Positions 45,763-59,800 are shown, counted from the stretch's first letter. The stretch is DNA of 64,000 nucleotides from Ananas comosus (GCF_001540865.1 NC_033638.1:3566720-3630719); one strand, 5' to 3'. The notes: generated by a model from the letters alone, not told the origin. Translations and numbers: made by a program.

Positions 45763-48700
45763 CGACAACCGAGCATTGAACATTCGACTCAGTCGCCATA
45801 AATAAAGGGTTCAGAATGTCGGCTTCGAACGAGTTATTGGATCCTATGTTGGAGTCAATATACACAGACCCTTTCCTATGCTGGCTATCCGAAAGCGGAG
45901 TTATTCATTTAAGTCATGTTCTGTTGCTAACTTTCCATTCTATCTCGATTTTCCTCGAAACTTGCGATGCTTATGTATAAATACACAAAAAATATGTCAG
46001 CAGAGAGGTTCGCTATATCTATCAAATCTCAATTCCTTAAATTATCCCGCCTTAAAAAGTTTGTGCCAAAATTGACCACGTAAACGTAAATGAATTAGAC
46101 ATTACTGATGCCTGCACTGCGATATCACTTTGAGTACTGGTCAGTTACAATAATGCTTGAATCTGGACGGATCACCTTCAAGGTGGGGAGAAAGTATTGG
46201 GCAGTTCGCACTCGATTAGACGAGGGAAAACATCTAACCCAAAATTTACACCAAAACTCCCGGATCAACGACATCCTATAACCTCGGACAAAGACAGTCC
46301 CGCGACAGGATATAAAGATCCAAAATTACCAACTCTGAGATAAAATTCTCCATCAGAAACTTTCAGGATCACTCAACGTTAATACGTCATACCAGTAAGA
46401 CTGCTAGTCGGGGTTCACGGTAGAAGAGATACCCCAAGTCTGGAGTTTATTTTCATGGGAAAAGACTATCTGACTAACCACAACGTTAACTCTGCTCACG
46501 GGACGGTGATTAAGAAGCGTTGTCGACAACCGAGAAATAACACTCACTATAGAGCCAGTCTCCAAGATAGAGCACATGGAAAACTTCCATCACGGAAAGT
46601 AACATGCAGTATTCTACAGTCTAGGTCAACCGTCACTTCCACCAGACAAAAGGTCCAAAGGATGCAATAACCAATTGAGCTGGACAGATTATTGAATTCG
46701 CTTTAATATTTCATCGCAAATATATCCATGCAAGTCCATTATTTATGGTGCACAGGTCGCAATCGCAATATGCATACTAATCGTTGATGCCAACTTGTCT
46801 CTCGAAACCCTGTCGCTGCCTGTCCTACAAAGGAACTTAGCGATCGATGTTCCAGTTAACAGCGCAATCACGCTGTCTCATTGAGACCAGGCGACTGTCT
46901 ACGCTGTGCGTCCGCCAATACGCCAAGATAGACATGCCAATGGTTTTGCAACGATAAGGAGCTAAGTCCACGCTTACACGCTATCACATACGGTGCAAAT
47001 CAAAACGCAACAACAAGCTTAAGTCCTCAACACTGTGATTCTACCCCGCAAACAGATCGAGACTATAACAACAAACTTTTAGCAGTGGGGAAGCACAACT
47101 AAAGAACTAACGAGCCTAGATCCCAGAGTGAAAATCATCAGTGACGATAAACAACTGCGGCAAAACCATATAGGGAATAATCCAAAGCTCAATGTGGTTA
47201 TAGATACCACACTACAGATTTCCCAGACAATCTAGAGAAAATACCGACAATCCAATGAGTGCAAACGGGAAGGGTATATTCGGTCCAGCAACTTTCGACA
47301 GTATATTGTCTGGCAGCAATGTACTTATCAAGAAGCGAAAATTACGAAGGATCTAACTCAAACAAGTTCGACAGCACGACACGTCGAAGTATTAGCACTT
47401 TGATATTCTCTTCATGAACAAAAGTTATGAACCAAACGTCAAAACTTGACTTTGCAAGTGAACATTCGAAACAAGATCGCCGAGAATGACTCTCTGGGAG
47501 TACCATAGCTTTCAACATCCGAAAGCTGGTTAAGACTAAGCGCGAACGTACAAACGAGTTTAGGAAAAGGTTTTTCCAACCCGGAATTTCTGCAACCACA
47601 TCCGAGCTATAATAAGCTCGGAAAGCTCGGCAATACAATGAACCTACACAATCACAGACTAACCACAACACAACCACAATTTGGGTATTTAGGATAACGC
47701 GCATTGACGATGTATGCATCACTAGAGAATCTGACCCAATGGGTGTCAATCTGATTTATCTGTCATTTGAGCGAATGAACTAGTTTATAGGTCAAAAGAA
47801 GGCTCAACGGTGATTTCATCAGCAATCAAGGAAGAGAGGTAGGCATCAAAACCTACTCCAAGATCTAGGAAGAATCACAACATTGCAGTCGTCCTTAAGA
47901 CGCTACTATACTTGCTACACTCTAGTAGCCCCACAGAAGCCGCGACCAGTAACTGGTTCATTAGTGCGTCTCCGTAAGAGACTCCAGTAGTCTCAGTGCC
48001 CTCAGTAGTGAGAGTGGCTGGCGTCGGCAGTTAAGACACATCGTCTAGCCCCAATAATCATTGGCCTCAAGGCCACCTGACAGGAATGGCTCACCTGTAA
48101 CTTCACGACGCCACTCAATGTCATACAGTACACCACCACTATGCCAACTGAGACACCCAGCTTGTGCGACAAGTCGTAGCAGCACCGAAATAACGGTGCA
48201 CTGCTGAGTTTCAACTCGTCATCACACGACCGAGACACGCAGCCCAACCGACTATGTGACATACCGTAGTTTCTATGGGTCAACCTAACAATGGTTCAGT
48301 TTATTTATTTCAAAACAACATCTTTGTGAAATGTTTGTAGGTTGTATCTCGCTCTAACACACTTTAATCTGTCACGGCCCGGGGTTGCCTTTTAGTTTGA
48401 AACATAGCGGAAAAGCGTCTAATTTTTTATTGAAAAGCTGACCCAGGGTAATGAGATCGGCCACAAATATAGAATTACTGTTCACACGGATAGGTCTCGC
48501 CTGTTATTTGGACGGCGTCGGCATCAAGTACACAAGTACGGAATGCAACACAACTAATGAATATAGAGATAAGCTAATGCATTCATACATTCGCATTCAA
48601 TCACAGATTTACTTCAATAGTCTAACATTAAATCACAGAAGCTTGAACCTGTTCCTACACGGAACTTTTATTTTTTAAAAACCTAACACAGAGATAGAAA

Positions 48701-51700
48701 AGCTTTTTGTTTACGAAAACTATTAATACTTTTTTATTATTTTACAAAGCAAATCAAATATAATATTACTGAAATACAAAAACTGAACATTGATATGTTA
48801 AGTTTACACAGAATAAAAAGGACGACGACTAAACCGAACAAACGCGGGTCGGAAGCTCTAACGCACGTACGAAGCGTGTCTCATGTCTCGTCTCACCCTC
48901 GACCGGTCGCAATAACTAAAAATAGTAGGGGAGAGTGAGATATATAACATATCTCCCCTTCCAAGTGGGTACGCAGCCGAAGAAGGGCGAGGAGTACTCA
49001 CCGGTCAGGAAGAGATAATATATAGGTAAGTGAAATACATAGCAATGATAATGAGAATGAGATATTAATATACTGAAGAACAACTACGCTACTGTAACGA
49101 AGAACTGAAGAATACAGGTTATCAAAACTATAGTAGCAAGACAACTGTACAGAATACTGTAAGTATAACAATGAGTTACTATAACTATTGTCCCAGGACG
49201 ATAAGTCCAATATCAAATCTGAAAACTTGCCTCTGTTTGGTGCGCATTTGCAGACCTTCCAAGCTATGCCTTGCACACTCTACCCGTGTATAAGCCAGGT
49301 AGCTATAGGGCTCACAGGCCTAGATATAACCCAAGGTAGCCTACTACCCACGGGTTGGCCACACCAACACATTTTCGGAAAAGAAACACTTCTTGCGGTC
49401 AGGATAGACGCGGTGTTCGTGAAATGGTACCGAGCATCGGGCGTCAATGCTGATATGCTAAAGCACAACGTTCGGAACAACCGAAATACACTGCCCTCTG
49501 GGGCAAAACCGACCAATAGGTCATCAAACTTGTTAAGGAAGAACTTAGAACAGACCACTCAATCAAATACTAAGGATGTGACAAACTCCAACATCGTCTC
49601 ATGTATGAAGTACTGCTCAAATGTCAACTAACTGTATACTCAAGAACGGACCAATAGGTCACTATGTAGATGTCACGAATATGTATCACTGAAGTCCAGA
49701 ACTACCGTAAGCCACTAGCCGACCATACACCCGTCAGGGAACACCAGACTCAAGGTCATCGAACGACAGAAGTCAGGACCTGACCTGAATAGGATTACAG
49801 AATACAAGATACAAGAACTGACAGATCAGGTCACTGATACATAAGTAGGAGACGACCAACCAGCAGTCATTAATACGAAGTACTAGAAGACCGACACCAC
49901 CAGGTACTGATATCAACTACAGTAAACTTACTTACCCTACAATAGATACTAAGTATGGAAAACATCTGAGTAGAGTATAACAAACGACAATGGGTGCTAG
50001 GCTCAACATAATATCATGAAATATATACATGCCAAATTACAATGAAGTAAGGGTAAGAAACATCACCCGACTGTGACCAGCTGACCGACTTCGATCGAAA
50101 TACCTACTGTAATGAAATGTCGGCGCGCCTAAAAGTCTTCTGACTGGATAAGAAAGTCACACGCCGGAGCTAAGGAAGCTCACTGGAGTTATGTCTAAAC
50201 CACACTAATAACCACATAAACCACAACCCAAAACAACCACAGAGATCGGTTTCCAAACCGATGCCGTAATACGGGAAGTCCGTAATCGCACGGGGACTCG
50301 TCGGGACTCCGAACTATCCCGGAAATACGAGCTCGACTACGAGTTCACCGCGTGCACTAGCATAAATAATCATGATCATGGCAGCTGAACACAATCTCTC
50401 ATGTCGAAACAATTATTTCGTCGGTAATCGGTTTCGATCGGTTCGCAAGTGTCTAATTCGAACCGGAACACAGTCGCTCTACACTGTGATTTTTAACTTC
50501 GAAACGATGCGGAGTGACAGCACAAGGCTCAGCGACTACACCATGAGCTCACGGAGCACGTCGGATAATTTTCAAACGAAAACGCGTCTGGTCGGAGGAT
50601 TTTGGCGTACGATGCACCGGAAGTCAATCTTCGGTCTATCGCAAGGCTTGAGGCTTGTACAATCAGTCAGAGGTCCACATCTGCCTTGTACGCTGCCCAC
50701 AGTGACCACGACAACAACAAATTGCATAAAAAGCCTCCAATTACCCGTCACATATTTTTATGTGATTGTCGGCGGCTCTTTATCGGTCTGTTACACAACT
50801 AGAAGTCATTCAGCCAACCGGACACCTATTGATAGGTCTCGCGCGTGCTGGAGCCATGCTCAGTTTTGGAACAATTGCTGGACACTGTGCATGCGCCACG
50901 AGACGATGAGAAATAATCAGTGAACACGGGCACAACCTAAAGGTCGCGTCTAATACAAACCGGGATCTTGTGAACCCTACCGGAGGTGACACAAATGTTC
51001 AGCAGAGTCGATAGATCATCGTCTCACTTCTTGAGTGTAAGGAGACTTAATTGGAATTTTTTTTCCACCGAAAAGGTGACCGGAAACGTCAGACTATGTA
51101 CTAGAACATAAAAAGCATACCGAAGTCAGGAGAGCTAGGGTTGGACGCCGGCGCGGACGGAAGGCTGTGCCAGGGCAGGGTGCGGCCTGTCAGTGGGTCG
51201 GGGAACCTGTAGCCGGCGGCGGGAGGCCGCCGGTGGCGCGCGGCTGCGATCCAATTCGCCAAGCTGCTGCTCGGGTTCAATGGCGCAACGGCAACAGGCG
51301 GCGCGAAAAAGCGCGGACTGCGACGATCGTCGTCGGAGGTCGAGGAGGAGGTGCGCGGCACGGACATGGGCGGGGGCGCACAGGTGGGGATTGGCTCCGG
51401 CTTGGCGCACCAGAGTATGGGCGGCCGAGATGGAAAAGAAGCAGGCTGGCGGTGCACGAGGACGGCGGGGAAGCGGCGAATAGTCGCGGAGGCGGTGCGG
51501 CAATGGGGAGCGTGCCTGCACCACAAAAACCCGAGCTCAGAGCCTGCTCGGTTTGGCTGACCCGAGCTGGCGCAGTTCGCTCAGTGTGGGTACCCTAGAG
51601 GAAGAGAGTAGATCAGGTGGCCGCGGACGTTGTCTCGGCCAGAGATTGATGGCGCTCAGACTTAGATGACTCCTTGAGACCCCCAACCACAACATGGTCG

Positions 51701-52548
51701 TGTGGTTGGCCGAGAGGGAGGAGAGGGTGGTGGCGGAGGGTTTTTCGTGGCCGGATAGAAGCTCGCCGGCGTTCAGGGCGCGCGCATACGGCAGGGCAGA
51801 GATGAAGGTAACGACGGCGTAGGGTTAGCTGTAGCTAGGTGGACTCGGTTAGGGTTTCCTTTGTGAACCGACCTAACGTATATATATATATATAGGTGAA
51901 ATTGCTGAAAGTCTCTGTAGGCCCACTAATCTCAACTAGTTCCATGCCAGTAAGTGAACATTGCGCACCAAGCCCCTCGACGTTCGAATTCACGCAAAAT
52001 GGCACATAAAATATAGGGTCTATTAGCGACTTATCGTTTTGCCAATTTGACCCCTCAGCGGCCCTTTCGGGATTCCAGAGATCCGTCGTCGAATTTCCGA
52101 ACGGATTGAGCATGGCTGGCGGGCATCAAATCTAGTATTCTGTTTCGTCGACATTTGGTCTTCGATTTGCGACAAACCAACCCTCTTTGCTCCACACACA
52201 TAACACACCTATATTAATATTTGTGAAATAAATCAAACCTTTTTCCCGACAACGCGAGCATAGAACCCAATTCCGTCGTGCCATTGGTTAAGATAGTCGA
52301 GCCGTTCGAAATGAGCTATTGAACCCTATGTTCGGAGTCCAAAATAGCGCAGCAGAACCTTCTCTACTCACTGGCTCATCCGAAAAGCACGAGTTTACTA
52401 TTCACTTAAGTCATCGGGTCCTGGTCGCCTAACTTCTCCATTCTAGCTCGTTCTTCCCCAAACTTGATGAGTACTTATGTAATTAAATTACACACAAAAC
52501 AATCGTCAACAGAGAGTTCAGCGTACACTGTAAATCTCAGTCCTTACA
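45763..52548 (-). mobile_element. Indel-rich second copy of LTR1 end, LARD interior and LTR2
   Basis: The order is LTR end (to about 46050), interior (to 48369), then LTR 48370-52548, the same as 38444-45762. Single-base insertions and losses occur every 10-20 bases. The first part shares variants with LTR1 (cgaacgag, against cgaagcgag in LTR1 and cgaaatgag in LTR2). The LTR part shares variants with LTR2 (catagcgg, aagcgtc, cattaatac). It is probably an uncorrected long read of the same locus, and no reading frame here should be trusted. Confidence 0.75.
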
Positions 52549-53522
52549 TGGCGGGACGGAAGCGGGCGTGGCGCGGGGCGGGCGCTGGCGCGGGGTCGGC
52601 GCCGGCGCGGGCGCGAGTGTCGACTCGTGGGCGGTCCGGAGCTGGCGGCGGGGCGAGGGCGGCCGCTGGCGCGGGGGCCATTGCGGGGGCGGGCTCCGGC
52701 GTAGCGCGCGCGGGAGCGGCGCCGTGGGTCGCGGCGTAGCGCGGGGCGCGAGCGCGGTGGGGGAGCGGGCGCCGGCGGGCACGCAAGGGCGCGGCAGCGG
52801 GCGCGCACGGCGCGCCGGCGGTGGAGCCGAAAAAACATCGGGGCTTATGGGGGTGGTGTTCACGAGGTCCACGAGGCCGAAGTGGCCTTGTGGACACATG
52901 AGAGGGAGGTCCACGGTGGACCTCCTCTCTCTCTTCTCTCTCTCTTTCCTCTTTCTCTCTCTCTCTCTCTCTCCTATATATATATATATTAATTTTTTAT
53001 TTATAAATATATATATTTATTTATTATATATATATTTATTATAATATATATTATATTTATTCTATATATTTTATTATTATACATAGTATTTTATTTGTAT
53101 ATAGATAAATTATTATATAATAATTTATTATATAATTTACTATTTATTTTATAAAATGTAAAATATATAATATGTTAATAATTTAGACCTACTGGTATTA
53201 GATATATATTAATTTTATAATATTGAGCATTCAACAATAATTGTCATTAAAAATAAAGTAAAATTGATGCAGTTTAAGTTAATTTTATATTTGAAGAAAT
53301 TAATTGTAAGAATCACAAACAATTTTTCTCTTCTCATTCACTAACTATCGGGGACTACGTAGCTACTATTATTTCACTAACTAATGGGGGACTACTTATG
53401 CTACTAAAATTTTTTGATGTACTTATTGCATCATTTAAATTCTGAAATTAATTTTTAAACTAATTTTCAAGATTAATTTTAAAATAACTACCCGCAGCAT
53501 CGCGTGGGTCTTTAACTAGTAG
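52549..53522 (+). mobile_element. GC-rich Helitron-like element, copy 1
   Basis: A GC-rich block (52549-52850) is followed by two hairpins (52867-52895 and AGGTCCACGGTGGACCT at 52907-52923), a CT run, AT-rich sequence, and a Helitron-type end (cccgcagcatcgcgtggg, ctttaa, CTAG near 53519). Long frames in the GC-rich part exist on both strands and are compositional. It directly follows the LARD LTR end. Nearly the same sequence recurs at 55474-56440. Confidence 0.65.
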
Positions 53523-53671
53523 TGTATAATGTAGCATAGTGTAATTAAGGCTGAAATACGTATTTTATTCTATCTCAAATAAACACCCTAGAAGTTTACA
53601 ACTAAGTAAATCGTAATGTCACAACTAGCAGCGTGTGTGGTCTGTAAATCTATTCTTCTATCTACCTACAT

Positions 53672-53726
53672 TAAAGGAGGGTTTGGGGGACCAAAGGTTG
53701 ACACGTGTCCCCCAAACCCTCCTTTA
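53672..53726. repeat. Second copy of the 45119 hairpin
   Basis: Stem TAAAGGAGGGTTTGGGGGAC with its complement GTCCCCCAAACCCTCCTTTA, followed by a CT then TA microsatellite (53727-53780). Confidence 0.85.
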
Positions 53727-53727
53727 T

Positions 53728-53759
<32 letters not shown>

Positions 53760-53780
<21 letters not shown>

Positions 53781-54577
53781 ATATAAATATAAAATATAAA
53801 ATTTAAATTTTGATATCAAATTTAAAATTTGATACTTTCAAATTTAAAGTTTTAAATTTTATATTTTTATTTTAAATTCTAAATTTTAATTTTACTATAT
53901 AACATTTACTTCCAAATTTTAATTTGATACTTCAAATTTTAAAGTTTTAAATTTTAATTTTAAATTTTAAATTTTAAATTTTATCTTTTAAATTCTAAAT
54001 TTTAATTTTAACTTATAGCATTTATTTCCAATTTAAACTTCAAATTTTAAAATTTTAAATCTCTAACTCTATAAAATTAATTATTAATTTTATTAATATA
54101 ATTAAATATATATATATTTATTCATTTTATTAAATAACCGAAATAATCGCGTAATAATATCTACCTAATAGAGTGCAATTTAAATCACGTAAATATCGCT
54201 GTAATAAAAAATACAGAATTTAAATTTCAGGAGTAAAATTTTAAAAATATAATGTATATATGTGTATATATATAATTATTTTTTATTAACAAATTTCTTT
54301 ACAATTTTATGTTTCTTCTATTTATTGAAATTATTTTGATAGATTTATCTAAATCTTTTCATATAAATCTTTACAAATAAATTGTTGTATATAATTTACT
54401 TTGCGCATATACTAATTTTATAAATTTATTTAAATAGATTTAAGTATTAAATTATTTTTATATAATTTTATTTTAATTAATAATTAGAGTTTATAAAACT
54501 ATAATAAAAATATTAAAAATTAAAATTTATTATAAAAATAATTTTATATCCGCAGCATCGCGCGGGTATTTCACTAG
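53760..54577 (+). mobile_element. AT-rich Helitron, plus strand
   Basis: The 3' end is ccgcagcatcgcgcggg, 'tatttca', then CTAG at 54574-54577, with T after it. The body has the same aaattttaaattt words as 32722-33954. The 5' end probably lies in the CT/TA microsatellite around 53728-53780 and is not fixed. Confidence 0.65.
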
Positions 54578-55132
54578 TAACTATATAAACATAGCAAATA
54601 CTGTACATATACATCCACTTGTATGTACAATCCAAATAAATACTACAACACTATTATGTTCGCACACAAGTCTTCATGTTTAATCTGCTATCTATAATCT
54701 ATAGATATATTAAAAGTTAGGTTTTACTGTGGCCACGTGCCGCTTCTCAGCGCCCTCTTCTTCTATCCTTCAAGAGGGCGAGGAGCGCGGGTCGACGCAC
54801 GCGGGCAGCACCAGCGGCGCGGCCACGAAGGGCGCGAGCGTGCGCCGAGCCGGGGTCACGCGCACGTGGCAGGACGAGCGGGCCCGGGCATGAGCGGGCG
54901 CCCGGCGGGTCGCGTGCAGCGCAACACGGGGGCGCGGGCGAGTGAGAAGGGCGAGCCGGCGGCCCGGGGAGTGAGAAGGGCGAGCGGGCGCGGGGCTGGC
55001 GCGCGCACATTGCAGAGTAGCAGGGCGCGGCATCGGCGTGCGGCTCGAGCGCAGCGAAGGGCGCGGCTCGGGGCGAGACGAGTTCGAGCGACGGGCCTGG
55101 CGGCGGCGCGGTGTGCGGCTCGACCGGGCACC

Positions 55133-55168
<36 letters not shown>

Positions 55169-55325
55169 ATCTCCTCTCCCTCACGGGCGGACGCACGAGG
55201 GGGGCGGCGCGGGTGGGCGCTCGAGCGGCCCTCACTCTCTTATCTCTTCTCTCTCTCTCCCCCTCTATCGGGCGGGCGCCGATGCGGGTGGACGGCTCGA
55301 GTGGCCCCCTCCTCTCTCTGCTCGT
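54578..55325. other. Short AT-rich stretch and GC-rich block up to the gap
   Basis: 54578-54735 shows nothing recognisable. 54740-55325 is strongly GC-rich with a CT run at 55137-55165. Frames longer than 200 codons exist but overlap on opposite strands with Arg/Ala/Gly-rich translation, so no gene is called. It resembles the GC-rich parts of the Helitron-like elements. Confidence 0.5.
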
Positions 55326-55350
55326 NNNNNNNNNNNNNNNNNNNNNNNNN
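55326..55350. other. Assembly gap of 25 N
   Basis: 25 consecutive undetermined bases. The sequence on the right restarts in the last 123 bases of the LARD LTR, already present at 52430-52548. Confidence 1.
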
Positions 55351-55473
55351 CTACTTCTTCCATTCTAGTCGTTCTTCTCCCAAATCTTGATGAGTACTTA
55401 TGTAATTAAATTACACACAAAAACATCGTCAACAGAGGAGTTCAGCTACACTGTCAAAATCTCAGTCCTTACA
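55351..55473 (-). mobile_element. End of a LARD LTR, repeated after the gap
   Basis: Matches 52430-52548 and 38630-38745, ending cagtccttaca at 55473, then TGGCG as at 52549. Confidence 0.8.
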
Positions 55474-55870
55474 TGGCGCGGACGGAGCGGCGTGGGCGGG
55501 CGGGGGCGCGCTGGCGCGGGGGTCGGCGCCGGCAGCGGCCGCGAGTGTCGACTCGTGGCGGGCTCCGGAGCTGGCGCGCGGGCGAGGCGGGCCGCTGGCG
55601 CGGGGGCCATTGCGGGGGCGGGCTCCGGCGTAGCGCCGCGGGGCGGGCGCGTGGGCGCGGCGTCGCGGGCGCGAGCGCGGTGCGGGGAGCGGGCGCCGGC
55701 GCGGGCACGCAAGGGCGCGGGCGCGGGCGCGGCACGGCCGCGCGGGCGTGGAGCGAAAAAACATCGGGGCTTATGGGGTGGTGTTCACGAGGTCCACGAG
55801 GCCGAAGTGGCCTTGTGGACACCATGAAGGGAGGTCCACGGTGACCTCCCTCTCTCTCTCTCTCTCTCTT

Positions 55871-55912
<42 letters not shown>

Positions 55913-56440
55913 ATATTTTATTATAAATATATATTATTATTATATATATATTTATTTATATAATATATTTATATTCATATATTTATTATTATACATAGTA
56001 TTTTATTTGTATATAGATAAATTATTATATAATAATTTATTATATAATTTACTATTTATTTTATAAAATGTAAATATATAAATAAATGTTAAATAATTTG
56101 AATACTGGTATTAGATATAACTATTAATTTTAATATTGAGCATTCACAATAAATTGTACATTAAAAATAAAGTAAAATTGATGCAGTTTAAGTTAATTTT
56201 ATATTTGAGAAATTAATTGTAAGAATACAAAACAATTTATTCTCTTCTCATTCACTAACTATCGGGGGACTACGATAGCTACTAAAATTATTTCACTAAC
56301 TAATGGGGACTACTTATGCCTACTAAATTTTTTGATTGTACTTATTGCATCATTTAATTCTGAAATTATTTTTATAACTAATTTTCAAGATTAAATTTTA
56401 AAATAACTACCGCGAGCATCGCGTGGGTCCCTTTAACTAA
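55474..56440 (+). mobile_element. GC-rich Helitron-like element, copy 2
   Basis: The same order as 52549-53522: GC-rich block, hairpin gtccacgaggcc...ggccttgtggac near 55797-55822, a CT run, AT-rich part, and end 'cgcgagcatcgcgtgggt...ctttaa' with CTAA at 56437-56440. The next base is T, as at a Helitron target. Small indels against copy 1 suggest one locus represented twice. Confidence 0.65.
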
Positions 56441-56853
56441 TAGGATCTCTCACTTCCTCTCTCTCTCAGTGTAAATTTAAAATATAAAATTTTAAAATTT
56501 AAGTTTGAAAACTTTACATTCCAAATCTAAATTTAAATTTAAATATTTAAAATTTTAAATTTTTTATTATTTAAAATTAAAATTAAATTTAAAATATAAA
56601 CTGTTGAAGTTTAAACTTTAACTTTTAAATTTTGAAATTGAAATTTTAATATTTGAAATTTAATATTTGAATTTTTTTTTAATTCAATTTATAATTTAAT
56701 ATTTAAAATATTAAAATTTAAAATTTAAAAGTTAAAACTTAAAATTTAAAAATTTTATATTTTATTTTAATTACTAAAACTAAATTTTAAAATATCCAAA
56801 ATTTAATATTTAAAAATTTTAAATCCAATTTATAATTTTATTTTTAGAATATT

Positions 56854-59800
56854 TGTAGTATACTGAAATTTAGCAAATTGCGAAGTTCGAGTGTTAGAAT
56901 AGTAATTGAAACTATTCCACAACTTTTGAGGGTTGTCGAGGGGTTTTCGACAAGTTACTGGAGTAACTAAGTGGCCGGAGGAGTAAAAGTGCATTGAAGC
57001 AGCGGAAATCTGTAATTTACACTGAGTACCGGTACCAGCATGATGGAGTACCGGTACCCAGCATAGCAGCTGCATGGCTGAGGGATCGTTTGGTCATTTC
57101 ACTTTCACAGCTTGTTCTTATCAACTCTGGTCGACCCCTTAGCTTATCCTTATCCCTCTGTAGCTGAGGATAAGGTAGGAACTTCTCTTTCCCTCTTTCT
57201 CTCTCTAGGTTTTCCATTTTGAAGTGGAAAACTAGTGGATTTGAGTTTAATTCTTCCTCATCTTTATTTGCTAGCTGGTTGGAAGGCTTGGAGCTGTGTT
57301 TTGCTGTTGGAGAGAAGAGTTTGGGAGGTATTTCGCAGCTCTAGTACGGTAGGAAGCCGAGTTGCATCTTGGTAAGATGAGAATACCATTTCTCTCTCTA
57401 GTTTGATGCTAGTAGTGGATATACGCTTGGTTCTTTGCTTTTGGATTACCAGCTGGTTTGGGGAGGTTGTAGCAACCATAGAAGGTGTATTTTGCTATGG
57501 TTCTTCAACTTTAATCTAAGGAAAAAGCTGAATTAAAGCTATTGGAAGGTATACTACCTACTAGCTCTCTAGTTGGATGTATTGATTGTAGTGTTGAAGC
57601 AGTTTTTCATGCAATCCACAGCAGGTTCCGAGCAGGGGAGTGAACTCCTTTGAGCTGAGTTTAGTGACTCTTGTGAGCTGATTTTGATGTGCTTCAGCCT
57701 GAGTTGGAGCCGTGCAAGGTGAGTAATTTAACTTCTTGCTAAATTGGATGTATTAGTAGAGTATTGATGGAGTTCATGGGGTAGGTTTAAAGCAAAATTT
57801 GCAGCAAGTTGTTGAATCCCTTTAGCTAAAATTGGTGAGCTTTCGAAGGGTAATTTTGAGGTGCCCCAACCTAAATTGAAGTAGAATTAAAGCTGAATTA
57901 TATTCTAGGTGAGATTCTAACCTAGATTATGTGATTATGCGGGGTTTATTATGTGAAAGTTCGATTAAGCTCCTAACTGATTTTAGAATATTTGTTAGGG
58001 TACTTGGAGGCTTCGGATTACCTTCGTACGCGGAATCATCGAGAGTTGTCGACTAATTGGTGGGTTTGACCTTACCAAAATGGGTGAATTCTCTCTATGT
58101 CTACTTTGACATTATAATATTGAAATTCTTACATATTCATGTAAGTATATCTTGAATGGGATTATGCTTGCATATCCACGTGAATATATATTTGGATGGC
58201 TTGAGGCATGTACAACGTGCATATTATATCGGATAAAGGGAACCTCTATGTAGTAGAGGAGAATTATGAATGGCTTCGCATACATAGATCACTTGCTTGG
58301 TTAACATGCATTGCATGATACTAGTATACTTGTATTGATAAGTTAAGTAGGATATCATTCATGAATGAATGGATATAAAGCTATAATTATGGCACTGAGA
58401 TTCGATGTATAACTAAGTGAAGGATGCATTATAATGGTTTATCTTCGAGTAAATTTAGGCAATTCTATGTTGTAGACATAATGACAGAACTCTTTACCTA
58501 TCATGTATAGTGAAGTTACATACTCATACATTTACATGTAAATCATGTTAAGAGTATAGTAGAGGATGTTTCGCATACTTGTATTGATAAGTTGGTTACT
58601 GCTTTCCCAGAACAGAGATAGCATGAATTTCATATTCTTATATATATGATCTAGTCAAGTAACTAGAAATAAGCATTATAACATAACATGAATGTTATAC
58701 TAGTGAATATGATCTAGTTAAATCACTAGAATTGGACATGAGGATATACCGATATAGTCAAGTAGAAGTACTTGTCTAATACTTGTTTACTCCAGATAGT
58801 GGAGGTTTATATGGAACTATAGAATATGTGCCATGAGTTACATGAACACTAGAATGAGTCGTTGAGTATGATTTTAGTAAACCACCTTCCTTATGTATAG
58901 GGAGTAGTGAGAGAATTATATGTGAGAGTGTGGATATAGCCCATTAGAAACATTAATGTAATGTAAAGCATGCACTTGTTTAAGTCCTACTATCCATTGG
59001 TAGAGGTATCTCACCAAGTAATTGATAGTAGGTTATGACGTAGTGTTAATTGTCGACCTTGTGTCGAGCTGAGATTCTATATTAGAGACATGATGAACTT
59101 GTGAAACCTACGCTATGGATTACGCTTACTTGCCAATGTGCTCATTCGCACATGCTTGTGAGGGTCGCTCCCCACAAGCCGGCACTCCGGAGTTGGCCTA
59201 CGCGACAGATTGCTCGCTTATGTATGAGACTGAGCACCGAAGTGGATTGGTGTGGGTAGTGTTGACTTCCACGGGGCCATTAGGCACGGCACGGGCTGAG
59301 ACTTTACCATGTGTAAGTCTCTTGTTAATTGGGTTAATGTTAAGGACTTTAACCTTAGATGGACATAGTAGTAAGGATATGTCATTGGTTGAATATATTA
59401 GTAATGAGCATACTAGAATGTTCGCATCCCTGTTGGTCAATAGTTTAATGACAGTTCCTGCATGTTTACACTCTTGTTAGTGTAGGAAAATAGCTACATG
59501 AGGTCATTAACTAGTTAAATTATAATGACGATATTCTGCATACAGCCGAACATATATCTAATTAAACGGTTAATTAGCATGATTTATAGAACATGTAATG
59601 ATGAACTAGTACATAAGGCATGTTAGAAAACATATCTTGTGAGGCCTGCTATGGTTAAATTGTTTCATTTACTTGTTGCATATATTTTGTTTACTTATTG
59701 TTGTTTACTCATACCTCAGTTGACCTAGTGGTGCACTTCGCCACTCTCGGCAGCTTACCCACTGGAAACTATTGTTTAATAGTTCTCACGCCCTTTTGTT

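Noticed and set aside
45763..52548. A second LARD in tandem with the first
   Set aside because: Diagnostic variants and dense single-base indels indicate the same locus read twice; see the finding on the artefact.
54737..55390. 217-codon frame upstream of and into the N gap, plus similar frames at 52568-53044 and 61591-62238
   Set aside because: Compositional frames in GC-rich transposon DNA; equal-length frames exist on the opposite strand, and one runs through Ns.
59115..59480. 121-codon frame inside the solo LTR
   Set aside because: No recognisable domain, one exon in an LTR, no promoter context, and an 80-codon antisense frame over the same bases.
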